In this document: piece by piece, positions 7,597-15,005 of the stretch | Layout of the letters: the number at the start of each line of letters is the position of its first letter | Numbering within the stretch: position 1 is the stretch's first letter | Assembly (NCBI GenBank): GCA_902768715.1 | Contig: CACXMH010000019.1 | Location: 1-36,457, forward strand | DNA from: Fibrobacter succinogenes | GTDB lineage: Bacteria > Fibrobacterota > Fibrobacteria > Fibrobacterales > Fibrobacteraceae | Direction of reading: 5' to 3' | Length of the DNA: 36,457 nt | Program-made: the position numbers and the translations under genes | The notes under the pieces: generated by a model | What the model saw: the letters and a program-made list of their open reading frames with translations, nothing else | Told to the model about the DNA's origin: nothing | The model's database searches: none

Positions 7597-8373
7597 CTAA
7601 ACAGGGTCGTTGACGGGCTTACTATAGTCCCGTTCGCCGAAGAGGGCGGTGCCCACGCGGATCATGGTGGAGCCTTCTTCGATGGCCACTTCCAAGTCGC
7701 CGGTCATGCCCATGGAAAGCTGGTCAAAGTTCGCGAATATGCCGCCCTTGGCCAAAAATTTTTGCTGCAGGTTACGGAGGAAAGCGAAACATTCCCGGGA
7801 ATCTTCGGCCACGCCGGTGTTCTTGCCGATGGTCATGAGTCCCCGGAAACGGAGGTGGGGGAACGCCGTTTCGCCGCGGGCAGCCAAGCCGTTCAAGTAA
7901 GCCTCCGCTTCGTGAACGTCCAGACCACTCTTAGTCTCTTCTTCACCGGCATTTACCTGGAAAAGGATATCCAAGGTTTTGCCCGAGCCATTCTCTCCGG
8001 GGAGGGCTGCGCAGACCTTTTCCAGCTTTTCAACAGCTTCGATGCTTGCGATGGAGTGGATACAGTCAGCGACAATGGCTGCCTTCTTGAGCTTGTTACT
8101 TTGTACAGGACCTATAACATGACAGCGGACTCGGCTTCCGTCAAGGGCCATACGGGGTGTAGAGAACTTGAGTTCCGCCTCCTGGACACGGTTTTCGCCG
8201 AAGTCGGTTGCGCCCAGGCTGATGGCGTTTTCTACGGCCTCTGCCGGGTGGAACTTGCTCACCCAAACGAGTTTGACCGATTCACGAGAACGACCCGCAA
8301 TTTTACAGGCGGTCGAAATTTTTGCCTCCAGAGCGGCAAGGTGGGTTCGCATTTCTTCGAGAGTGAATTCCAT
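7597..8373 (-). CDS. yggS: Pyridoxal-phosphate homeostasis protein (YggS/PLPBP family)
   Basis: A 258-aa PLP-binding protein with an alanine-racemase-like barrel. The PLP lysine is in VWVSKFHPAE (Lys40). Other family motifs are FGENRVQEAELKF, HVIGPVQSNKLKKA, the L..RGLMTIG segment and the phosphate-binding C-terminus SMGMTGDLEVAIEEGSTMIRVGTALFGER. The family maintains free PLP levels and has no known catalytic turnover. The length is near the 230-aa norm. It begins 2 nt after the stop of the BatD-like gene, so it is the second gene of an operon; the functional link to that gene is unclear. Confidence 0.94.
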   Translation of the reverse strand: MEFTLEEMRTHLAALEAKISTACKIAGRSRESVKLVWVSKFHPAEAVENAISLGATDFGENRVQEAELKFSTPRMALDGSRVRCHVIGPVQSNKLKKAAIVADCIHSIASIEAVEKLEKVCAALPGENGSGKTLDILFQVNAGEEETKSGLDVHEAEAYLNGLAARGETAFPHLRFRGLMTIGKNTGVAEDSRECFAFLRNLQQKFLAKGGIFANFDQLSMGMTGDLEVAIEEGSTMIRVGTALFGERDYSKPVNDPV

Positions 8374-8375
8374 TT

Positions 8376-9359
8376 TTACTTCTTCTTTTTGCGCTCCGCC
8401 TTCACATCACGTATGGCGGCTTTCAGCGCATCCTTTTTTGCCTGTTCCTCTTCGGGAGTGGGCTTGGTGTCCTCCAGCAGGCGGTCGGCCCATTCGTCCC
8501 AGAAGCGACAGCGTTCACCTTCAAGCTTCATCTTGGCGAATTTCACCGGTTCCGTTTCGACAGCTAGAGTCACCATGGACTCCTTGTAGGCCTGGGGGAG
8601 CCCCGCCACATGGGCCATTCTCTGCTTGAGTTCTGCCACGGTGGCATCCAGAATATCTACTTCGAAACGGCGTTCTACATAGCGGCGGGCGATAAACCCG
8701 AGAGCCATAAAGTAGTCGCCCTGATTACCTTCGGCTAGGTAATTCTTTGCACGCAGTTCCTTGAGGGCGAGTACCGCCTCTTCGTAGGGCGGAAGCCTGG
8801 GAGCCGCACCCACCTTCGCAAACTTTTTATGGAGGAACCAGCCAAGAACCACCAGCACAATCACGCCGAGGACAATGAGCAAGATGAAAAGCCACTGCGG
8901 GAGCCGCGGGTCATCCAGCGGATCTTCCGCTTCCAAGACATCCGTCTCTTCGCCGGTGGTGCGCATGGAAACCTTTACCGCCACAGGGTCCGTATTCACC
9001 TTGACCGTGTCGCTCCCGACAACGGCCTGGACCTGCTGAGGCGCAATCAGAAAGTCGCCGCTCACGAAGGTGTTGAGGGTCGCCTGCCATACAAACTTCG
9101 CGAAACCCTTGGGCATGCCCTCGGTGACCTTCTCGTTTTTCATCTCCTTGACTTCGAAACTACCCAAATTCCCGACAAAGCTGGGCAGATCCACGATGGC
9201 GTTTTCGGGAGCGGTAACCTGGATTTCGTAATTGAACATGTCGCCCACGAACACCTGGGCGTTATCCACGTTGGCCTTGACCGAAACATCGAAGGCAAGG
9301 GCCGGCACAGCAAACACAAATGCTAGAATTAAGGCAAAAAAGGTTAAAAAGCGAGACAT
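8376..9359 (-). CDS. BatD-like exported membrane protein
   Basis: A 327-aa protein: signal peptide (about 1-22, cleavage after PALA), an Ig-like beta-rich domain (VSVKANVDNAQVFVGDMFNYEIQVTAP...), a strong transmembrane helix (about 157-181) and a Lys-rich cytoplasmic tail of helices (YEEAVLALKELRAKNYL... FIARRYVERRFEVDILDATVAELKQRM). Extracytoplasmic beta domain plus TM plus this tail resembles BatD and DUF4381-type proteins, which usually sit in Bat operons with a MoxR ATPase and VWA proteins. Here none is adjacent; the only neighbour is yggS. TATATT (9384-9379) and GAGG support the start. The BatD assignment is tentative. Confidence 0.7.
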   Translation of the reverse strand: MSRFLTFFALILAFVFAVPALAFDVSVKANVDNAQVFVGDMFNYEIQVTAPENAIVDLPSFVGNLGSFEVKEMKNEKVTEGMPKGFAKFVWQATLNTFVSGDFLIAPQQVQAVVGSDTVKVNTDPVAVKVSMRTTGEETDVLEAEDPLDDPRLPQWLFILLIVLGVIVLVVLGWFLHKKFAKVGAAPRLPPYEEAVLALKELRAKNYLAEGNQGDYFMALGFIARRYVERRFEVDILDATVAELKQRMAHVAGLPQAYKESMVTLAVETEPVKFAKMKLEGERCRFWDEWADRLLEDTKPTPEEEQAKKDALKAAIRDVKAERKKKK

Positions 9360-9378
9360 ACGAACCTCTATACATAAG

Positions 9379-9384
9379 AATATA
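9379..9384 (-). promoter_or_regulatory. Putative -10 box for the batD-like/yggS operon
   Basis: TATATT on the minus strand, 19 nt ahead of the ATG at 9359, with an SD-like GAGG between. It lies in a 130-nt divergent intergenic region shared with the gene at 9490. Confidence 0.45.
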
Positions 9385-9410
9385 CAAAAATACGTTCAAA
9401 AAAGACCAAC

Positions 9411-9425
9411 CAAAGACAGTCTTTG
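9411..9425. repeat. Short perfect palindrome in a divergent promoter region
   Basis: CAAAGACAGTCTTTG is a 7-bp inverted repeat around a single central base. It lies between the two divergent -10 boxes at 9379-9384 and 9473-9478, where an operator could act on both. No regulator is suggested by the sequence. Confidence 0.4.
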
Positions 9426-9472
9426 TTCTTGCTAGATGGCGTGTCGGAGCACGAACAAACGAACAAAATATC

Positions 9473-9478
9473 TATATT
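9473..9478 (+). promoter_or_regulatory. -10 box that decides the start of the 9490 gene
   Basis: TATATT lies inside the longest open frame (which opens at 9436) but 11 nt before an in-frame ATG at 9490 that begins a good signal peptide. No SD is present. The start at 9490 is therefore preferred. Confidence 0.45.
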
Positions 9479-9489
9479 TCCACCCGCGT

Positions 9490-10530
9490 ATGTGCAAACG
9501 GCTATCTTGCAACGTTTTTAAGGCATTGATATTGGCAATCCTCTTGCCATTCTATGCAAACGCGCAAGATACAGATTCTACGACGGTGGCACAGCCCGAT
9601 TCGGCAGCCACTGCGCCGGAAAAAACAACCGCCACACCGAACGCGTCTGGAGTCACAAGCGCCTTCGAGAATACCTTCTCCATTATCACGCTGGTGCTCC
9701 CCCACAATTCCCTCAGGAATTCCAAGACACTGCACAACTGGCCCTTCATTGCCTTTTCTGTGCCTGCGTGGGCCCTCAATTTCAACATCCAGAAAAATAT
9801 GGGACCCCTCCTTACCCTGAAGGGGTCTTCTGGAGGGAATCTCGGATTCGAGGGAATCAACCTCCGCGCAGGAGTCAGCCTGGAACTGATTCACCTGCTA
9901 GAGCTTGGCGTCCAGGGCTTGGGCGGGACCGCCATCAACTATGGCGAGACCGCCACCTTCATGGGCGTTTACGATCCCGAAAAACGGGATTACCGTCAAG
10001 ACGTGACATTTACCGAATACCTTTACGGCATCAACTACCATGGTGCACTGACCCTCCCCCTACTCGCCTTTTTGCCCAAATCCGACTGGACCAAGATCAT
10101 CTTGAAAGGTACGGCCGAATACACCTACTCCGGCTACACCGGCGCCGAAGACAAACAGGTCTGGAAGGCCGGGGGCCAGGACATGGTGAACGGTTTCAGG
10201 TACAAGTACGGCGGCACCCTCATCTACATGCAGCCCTTTGAACGGGTGCCCATGTTCATGTTCGCCGTCAGCGTAAGCGCCTTCAAGCACGCCTACGACT
10301 TTGACGACACCTACAAGGATTACAATCCCGAATTCAAGACCGTAAGCCTCACTCCCATGGCATCGGTCAAGATTAGCGAAAAATGGAACGGCATGCTGAT
10401 GGCCGTCGTTTCAAGGGACCGCGTGTTCGAAAACCGCCGCTACCCCACCACGGAAGAACTGCTGCAAAAGCAGGTCGATAGCGAATGGGACTTGCGGATG
10501 GTCATGTTCATCGCAAGCAGGAAGTTCTAG
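9490..10530 (+). CDS. Exported protein, likely outer-membrane barrel
   Basis: A 346-aa protein with a signal peptide (CKRLSCNVFKALILAILLPFYANA), a low-complexity Thr/Ala/Pro-rich linker (about 26-55) and a beta-rich remainder with alternating strands ending in the aromatic terminus MVMFIASRKF. A terminal Phe in a final strand is typical of outer-membrane barrels recognised by the BAM complex. The frame is open for 18 codons further upstream, but the start at 9490 places the signal peptide at the N-terminus and lies just after a TATATT box. No known family was recognised. The gene stands alone, divergent from the batD-like gene. Confidence 0.72.
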   Translation: MCKRLSCNVFKALILAILLPFYANAQDTDSTTVAQPDSAATAPEKTTATPNASGVTSAFENTFSIITLVLPHNSLRNSKTLHNWPFIAFSVPAWALNFNIQKNMGPLLTLKGSSGGNLGFEGINLRAGVSLELIHLLELGVQGLGGTAINYGETATFMGVYDPEKRDYRQDVTFTEYLYGINYHGALTLPLLAFLPKSDWTKIILKGTAEYTYSGYTGAEDKQVWKAGGQDMVNGFRYKYGGTLIYMQPFERVPMFMFAVSVSAFKHAYDFDDTYKDYNPEFKTVSLTPMASVKISEKWNGMLMAVVSRDRVFENRRYPTTEELLQKQVDSEWDLRMVMFIASRKF

Positions 10531-10583
10531 CAATTTCTATCTTTGGCAACACCACGTAGCAACAGTTTGCCACGTCGCCCAAT

Positions 10584-11996
10584 ATGAATATCGCTCTTAT
10601 TGTCTACCTCATTTTTTTGATCTTTATTGCCGCCCGAAGTGCGCGGCACGTGAAGGACATTCCCGACTTTTTCGTGGCGCGCAAGGGAGCTTCGGCTAAA
10701 GCTGTTGCAGGGAGCCTTGTGGCGACCATTCTAGGCGGGTCGGCTGTGATTGGAGCCATTGATTCCGGCGCCAGGCTGGGTGGGTCCGCCACCTGGTTCA
10801 TGCTTGTGGGGGCCCTCGGGCTATTGGTCCTGATTCCCTTTGCAGGCCACGCCTACCAACACGGGAAATACGCCCTCCCCGACCTGGTGGAATCGCTATA
10901 CGGCAAAGGCCCGCGACTGGTAGCATCCTTGGTGATACCGGTCGCGTGGACCGGCATTGTTGCCGCCCAAATCATTGCGGCGGCAAAACTCCTGATGACT
11001 TTTACGGCTCTCAGCTATACCGCGGCGGCGATTGTGGCCGCGGCGGTCTTTACGGGATACACCCTTGCTGGGGGCCAGCTTTCCATTTTGCGGACGGACT
11101 TTCTGCAGGCCTGCCTGATTGTCCTCGGGCTTGTGGTTCTGGCAGGGTTCGCCCTTTTCGGCGGAAATCCTGAAAATGCCGCACCGTCGCTTTCTGCAAT
11201 CCTACAGGGTGCCCCCGCCTTCCCCTTCAACACGAACTTTTCTCCCCTCGACCTGTTCCTGCTGATACTCACCTACGGCACCACCTATACCGCGGGGCCC
11301 GACATTTTCAGCCGCATGTTCTGCGCCAAGGATACGGCCACGGCGAAAAAGGCCATCTTCACGGCGGCAGCAATCCTTGTGCCCGTGGCCTTTGTAATCG
11401 GGTTCCTGGCGGTTTATGGCGTGGGCCTCGGCGATGTGCAGGGGGCCCGCATTACCGCCATCGCCAATGCGGTTCTGCCGCAACCCTTGATACCCCTGAT
11501 TGCCCTGGCGCTGTTGAGCGTGGTGCTCTCCAGTGCGGACACCACGTTGTTGAGCAGTTCGGTGATAATATGCGGGCTGTTTAGTCGTAATGCAGAAAGC
11601 AGGGAGATCCCCGCCTGCGCGGGGATGACAACAATGGACGCGGGGATGACACCGCTTACAAAAGCACGCATCGTCATTCTGTTGAACGGAATCGTGGCAC
11701 TCCTGCTGGCGCTGGTATTTACCGACATCATCGGGACACTGCTGCTCGCTCTTGCCGTTTATGCGGGAGCGTTCACCGTCCCCATCTTGTGGGGGCTCTT
11801 GGGTCTCAAGGCAAAGCCAAAATTCGTGGCGGTAGCCATTGTGGCAGGAGGTGTTCTCGCCCTGGCCGGAAAACTCTGCCCCGCATTGCCGGGGCCCTTG
11901 GGCGGCCATACCGGCGACATATTGATGATTGCTGCTTTTGTGGTGAACGGGATTGTGCTTGCGGTGGGGCGGGAACATCTATCTAAGCAGGTATAA
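10584..11996 (+). CDS. Sodium:solute symporter (SSS family) with an in-frame REP insertion
   Basis: A 470-aa polytopic inner-membrane protein with about 12-13 hydrophobic helices. SSS-family features include the N-terminal DFFVARKG...AVAGSLVATILGGSAVIGA segment, GGQLSILRTDFLQ, YGTTYTAGPDIFSRMFCAKD and the Na+-site helix LSSADTTLLSSSV. It should import an organic solute with Na+; the substrate cannot be read. Residues 340-357 (REIPACAGMTTMDAGMTP) are translated from a REP-like palindrome at 11607-11650 inserted between two helices, where a cytoplasmic loop is expected. The frame is intact, so the transporter may be functional. No clear SD precedes the ATG. Confidence 0.85.
   Translation: MNIALIVYLIFLIFIAARSARHVKDIPDFFVARKGASAKAVAGSLVATILGGSAVIGAIDSGARLGGSATWFMLVGALGLLVLIPFAGHAYQHGKYALPDLVESLYGKGPRLVASLVIPVAWTGIVAAQIIAAAKLLMTFTALSYTAAAIVAAAVFTGYTLAGGQLSILRTDFLQACLIVLGLVVLAGFALFGGNPENAAPSLSAILQGAPAFPFNTNFSPLDLFLLILTYGTTYTAGPDIFSRMFCAKDTATAKKAIFTAAAILVPVAFVIGFLAVYGVGLGDVQGARITAIANAVLPQPLIPLIALALLSVVLSSADTTLLSSSVIICGLFSRNAESREIPACAGMTTMDAGMTPLTKARIVILLNGIVALLLALVFTDIIGTLLLALAVYAGAFTVPILWGLLGLKAKPKFVAVAIVAGGVLALAGKLCPALPGPLGGHTGDILMIAAFVVNGIVLAVGREHLSKQV
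11607..11650. repeat. REP-like palindrome inside the symporter gene
   Basis: ATCCCCGC (11607-11614), CTGC loop, GCGGGGAT (11619-11626) then GACA, followed by a half copy GCGGGGATGAC at 11640-11650. It is identical over its core to the repeat at 35627-35646. In this frame it translates as EIPACAGMT and DAGMT. Confidence 0.88.
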
Positions 11997-12026
11997 AAAA
12001 ACGGATCCTCGCCTTGATGATAGGAG

Positions 12027-12046
12027 ATGCCCGCCTTCGCGGGCAT
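12027..12046. repeat. REP-like palindrome, compensated variant
   Basis: ATGCCCGC-CTTC-GCGGGCAT followed by GACAAC. Compared with the copies at 11607 and 35627, the third base of the left arm (C to G) and its pairing partner in the right arm (G to C) have both changed, so the stem is preserved. It lies between the convergent ends of the symporter and the small M48 gene. Confidence 0.85.
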
Positions 12047-12078
12047 GACAACGTGAAGTGCGAGAATGATGTAAAGCC

Positions 12079-12639
12079 CTAGCGGTGCAGCAGCCTTTGG
12101 CTACGGAGAACTGCCGTAGGGTGTTCCCGATAGAAAAGCGCAAACAGGGGCGTGTAGGGAATCTCCCTTGCGACAAGTTCGCGCATGGCGTCTTTGGCCA
12201 CTTTCTTGCCAAGCTTTTTGTAGGCATAGTTGTCGGCCTCGAATTCCTGACCCCAGCAGGACCAGTGGAAAAACAGCTTGAAGGGAATCGCCGCCAGGTG
12301 GAGCCACAGCACGGACTGCCACCAGGGTAGCCCAAGACGCACCACCAAAAACAGCAGGAATCCTACCGCTAGGCACAGCAGGATCACCTTCAACAGGTTC
12401 CGTAGAACCCCGTGTTTCAATTCACGATGGGCCCTTTCGTGCTCTTCCACAAAACGGTCTTCGGGCACCTCCCGCCTACTTTCGGGCAGGGGCACAATGT
12501 CATTCAATAGGGGAATCAGGCGCAAAAGCGCAAGCACACCGCCACGCAGCTGGGTTACGCGCCTCTCGCGAATTTCAAGCACAGCCCGCGCCGCAATCTC
12601 CAGCGCAAGCAACGCAAACAAAAGCACAGGATAATCCAT
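12079..12639 (-). CDS. Small M48-type zinc metalloprotease, membrane-bound
   Basis: A 186-aa protein. The zinc motif HERAH (67-71, fitting HExxH) lies in VEEHERAHRELKHGVL; two transmembrane helices follow (about 83-102 and 107-123); then QEFEADNYAYKKLG supplies the third-ligand motif ExxAD (132-136). The C-terminal FYREHPTAVLRSQRL resembles the REHPT/DHPS end of M48 enzymes. This is a minimal M48 layout, about half the size of HtpX, probably with the active site facing the cytoplasm. It begins 6 nt after the DUF4954-like gene, so it is the second gene of that operon. Protease class is well supported; the substrate is unknown. Confidence 0.82.
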   Translation of the reverse strand: MDYPVLLFALLALEIAARAVLEIRERRVTQLRGGVLALLRLIPLLNDIVPLPESRREVPEDRFVEEHERAHRELKHGVLRNLLKVILLCLAVGFLLFLVVRLGLPWWQSVLWLHLAAIPFKLFFHWSCWGQEFEADNYAYKKLGKKVAKDAMRELVAREIPYTPLFALFYREHPTAVLRSQRLLHR

Positions 12640-12645
12640 CGGGAG

Positions 12646-14517
12646 CTAGCCCAGGTTTTTCAGCACGGCGCTCAGGCGCTTCACGGATTCCTCAAAGCGG
12701 TTCTTCTCCCATTCGGCAAAATTCTTGTCGATGGGGTGAGCGCTCTCGTAATCGTCGAAGATTTCCTTGCCGCGGGCAATGTCCCTGTCCAGCCCGTGGG
12801 CCACGCTGTCGAACCATTCCTTTTCCAGGGTGCGGTAGCGCTTGACAAGCTCGTCAAAGGTAGCTGGCATAGGCACCACCCGCGAAACTTCCCGGTTCAG
12901 GTCGCCCGAAAGCAGGCGACGGAGTTCCCGCGGGGGCTGCAACGCCAAGGAGGCGTCGTTTTCCACCAGGGCTATCATCTGGTCCAGCACGTAGCGTTCC
13001 AGGTATTCCCCGTAGGTCTTCAGGGCCTTCTGGCGGACCCGTTCCCGCAAGAAGTTTTCGCCCAGGCCGTCGATGTGTTCCTTGGTATAAACGTCTTGAA
13101 CCTGGTTCACCTGCAAGCGGCAGTATGCGTCAAACGCATAGTGAACCGTTTCCGCCCCATAAAGGCTAAAGTAGGAATTGGGCACTGCACCCTTGCCCCG
13201 CTGGGCATACTTGTAGATGTTACGGTCCAGGGCGTAGGCGTTCCGGGCGTAATTCCAGGCGGGCAAAATCTCGTTCAGGCGGGCAGGCACACCCATGAGC
13301 TGCGGGTCACCGGAGCGAATCAGGGAGAAGGGGAACTTGACCCTCTGGGGCATGGTGGTCACACCGCTTGCAATCAGGGTAAAGGGAGATTCCCTGTAAT
13401 TGGCGGGGAACTTCACGTTTACTCCAAGACCAAAGAACATCCCCTGGCCGGGCATAATTTCCTGGTCGGGCATGCGTCCCGTGTGGTTGCTCCCCACGTT
13501 GGCGCCATAGCCCAGGTTTCCGCAACCTTCGGGCCACAGGGCCGCAATCAGCAGGGAATGGTGGTGCATCTGGGTCAGGGGGCCCATGTAAGTGCTGTTC
13601 ACCTCGCCCTCTTCGATATGGCAGCAAGGCGCCACAATAGAAGACTTCACGATAGCCTTGCAGCCTACCTTTGACCGGCTCATCAGCACGGAACGCTGGA
13701 CCTCGGCGCCGGTATGAACCTTGACGCCCATCTGCAGGTCGGAATTCTCGATAATCACGGAATCGTAAATGTGGGTGGATTCTTCCAGGGAGCTGAGGAT
13801 AATGGTATTGCGGATCTTGGCCGCCCCTTCTACGCGGGCATGTGCCCCGATCCAGCTGTTGCGCACAATATTGGTGTTACTCACCACCGCGCCCTTGCCC
13901 ACCACGCCAAAGGGGAGCGAAATTTCTTCGCGGAAATTTTTCAGCTGTTCCTCGAAGGACTGCTGCACGTCGAATTCCGCCTTGTGGAAAAGTTGGGCCT
14001 CCACCAGGTCCATGGTAATGTCCGGGAACACGAAAAGTTCCCGACCGCCCATCTCGTTACCCACCGACATGGTAGAACCGATCATGAAGTTGATCTTGCC
14101 GCTGCTGACCAAGGTCCCCACGTTGTGGATCACGGCGCTGCTCCGCACCAGCACGTTAGAGAGCATGGAAACCTTATAGACCAGGGCGTTTTCCACAATG
14201 CAGTTGTGGACCAGGCTGTCGTAAATTCCCGTAGGGAACGAAACGTCGCCGGGCAAAAGAAGAGTGCCGTAAAAAGCGGGCAGGCGGACATCGCCCATAA
14301 ACACGGAGCGCTGCACGCGGGCGGGGTCAAAATTGGGCTCCACCAGCACACGGTTCCAGTCCTCGCAACGGTTGCCGTTTTTTTCCAGGGTGGACACCTC
14401 TTCGGCGGTCAGGTTGCGCAATTTCGCGACAGACGCCTTGATGGCCCTGAAATTTTCGGCCAGCGACGACAAATCGCTTGCCTTCAGCACTTTTTTCAAC
14501 TTCAACAATCTTTGCAT
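12646..14517 (-). CDS. DUF4954-like protein with a hexapeptide-repeat beta-helix
   Basis: A 623-aa protein. Residues about 70-330 carry many hexapeptide-like turns (VYKVSMLSNVLVRSSAVIHN, AVVSNTNIVRNSWIGAHARVEGAAKIRNTIILSS, HIYDSVIIENSDLQMGVKVHTGAEVQRSVLMSRSKVGCKAIV), giving a left-handed beta-helix as in sugar-nucleotide acyl/nucleotidyltransferases. The central stretch (MGPLTQMHHHSLLIAALWPEGCGNLGYGANVGSNHTGRMPDQE) and helical C-terminus match my memory of the DUF4954 family in Bacteroidetes, spirochaetes and Fibrobacter. The biochemical role is unestablished. No SD; a TATTTT box lies 6 nt before the ATG, so a leaderless transcript is predicted. First gene of an operon with the small M48 protease. 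Confidence 0.75.
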   Translation of the reverse strand: MQRLLKLKKVLKASDLSSLAENFRAIKASVAKLRNLTAEEVSTLEKNGNRCEDWNRVLVEPNFDPARVQRSVFMGDVRLPAFYGTLLLPGDVSFPTGIYDSLVHNCIVENALVYKVSMLSNVLVRSSAVIHNVGTLVSSGKINFMIGSTMSVGNEMGGRELFVFPDITMDLVEAQLFHKAEFDVQQSFEEQLKNFREEISLPFGVVGKGAVVSNTNIVRNSWIGAHARVEGAAKIRNTIILSSLEESTHIYDSVIIENSDLQMGVKVHTGAEVQRSVLMSRSKVGCKAIVKSSIVAPCCHIEEGEVNSTYMGPLTQMHHHSLLIAALWPEGCGNLGYGANVGSNHTGRMPDQEIMPGQGMFFGLGVNVKFPANYRESPFTLIASGVTTMPQRVKFPFSLIRSGDPQLMGVPARLNEILPAWNYARNAYALDRNIYKYAQRGKGAVPNSYFSLYGAETVHYAFDAYCRLQVNQVQDVYTKEHIDGLGENFLRERVRQKALKTYGEYLERYVLDQMIALVENDASLALQPPRELRRLLSGDLNREVSRVVPMPATFDELVKRYRTLEKEWFDSVAHGLDRDIARGKEIFDDYESAHPIDKNFAEWEKNRFEESVKRLSAVLKNLG

Positions 14518-14545
14518 GCCCTAAAAATAGACTAAATTATGGGCG
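14518..14545. promoter_or_regulatory. 28-nt divergent intergenic region with back-to-back -10 boxes
   Basis: On the minus strand TATTTT (14529-14524) ends 6 nt before the ATG at 14517. On the plus strand TAAATT (14533-14538) ends 7 nt before the ATG at 14546. There is no room for a leader or SD on either side, so both mRNAs should start at or very near their start codons, and each -35 region falls inside the opposite gene. Confidence 0.5.
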
Positions 14546-15004
14546 ATGATGAAGGAAACCCTCTTCGAAATTATTCGAAAATGCCATTTTAATATTTCCA
14601 TCTATACCGCGGAAATATTCGAAAGACGTTGCCAGGAAGAAATTATCCGTAGCGACGAGGACAGGAGTTCCTTCGTTTACCTCGAATTTGACTTCAAGAC
14701 CATCAAAGAGATGCTCAAGACCGACGAGCAGAACGAAATCTTCTGGGAAGTGTTCCTGGAATCCCTGACCAAGAACAGCCGCGGAAGCGACATCATCGGG
14801 TTCCTGGAGAACAACTCCGGTCTGGGCATGCTGCTGCTGGACTCCAAGCTGGAAGGCTGGAACCGCGTCCGTGGCCGTATCGAGCAGATTGCCCAGAGGC
14901 GCGAATTCAGCGACATCTCCCTGATTCTGCCCAACGCCGTGCGCCCCATCGTTTACCCCGCCTGCATCCAGGACGAAAGCGAAGCCGCCAAGACGGGAAC
15001 CTAA
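14546..15004 (+). CDS. Hypothetical cytoplasmic protein
   Basis: A 152-aa protein, no signal peptide or membrane helix, mixed charged and predicted mostly helical in the first half (ETLFEIIRKCHFNISIYTAEIFERRCQEEIIRSDEDRSS). The middle ends in IIGFLENNSGLGMLLLDSKLEGWNRVRGRIEQIAQRREF. No family was recognised. It ends 1 nt before the ATG of the glycosyltransferase gene (TAAGATG), so the pair is co-transcribed and probably coupled; a role in the same envelope pathway is possible but not shown. The start codon may be either of two adjacent ATGs. The ATG has no SD. Confidence 0.78.
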   Translation: MMKETLFEIIRKCHFNISIYTAEIFERRCQEEIIRSDEDRSSFVYLEFDFKTIKEMLKTDEQNEIFWEVFLESLTKNSRGSDIIGFLENNSGLGMLLLDSKLEGWNRVRGRIEQIAQRREFSDISLILPNAVRPIVYPACIQDESEAAKTGT

Positions 15005-15005
15005 G

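Noticed and set aside
9436-9489. Upstream start for the barrel gene at 9490
   Set aside because: The TATATT box lies inside this extension and the signal peptide begins at 9490.
13714-14535. Plus-strand frame of 273 codons opposite the DUF4954-like gene
   Set aside because: Antisense shadow of a beta-helix protein with coherent repeats on the minus strand; no promoter or SD.
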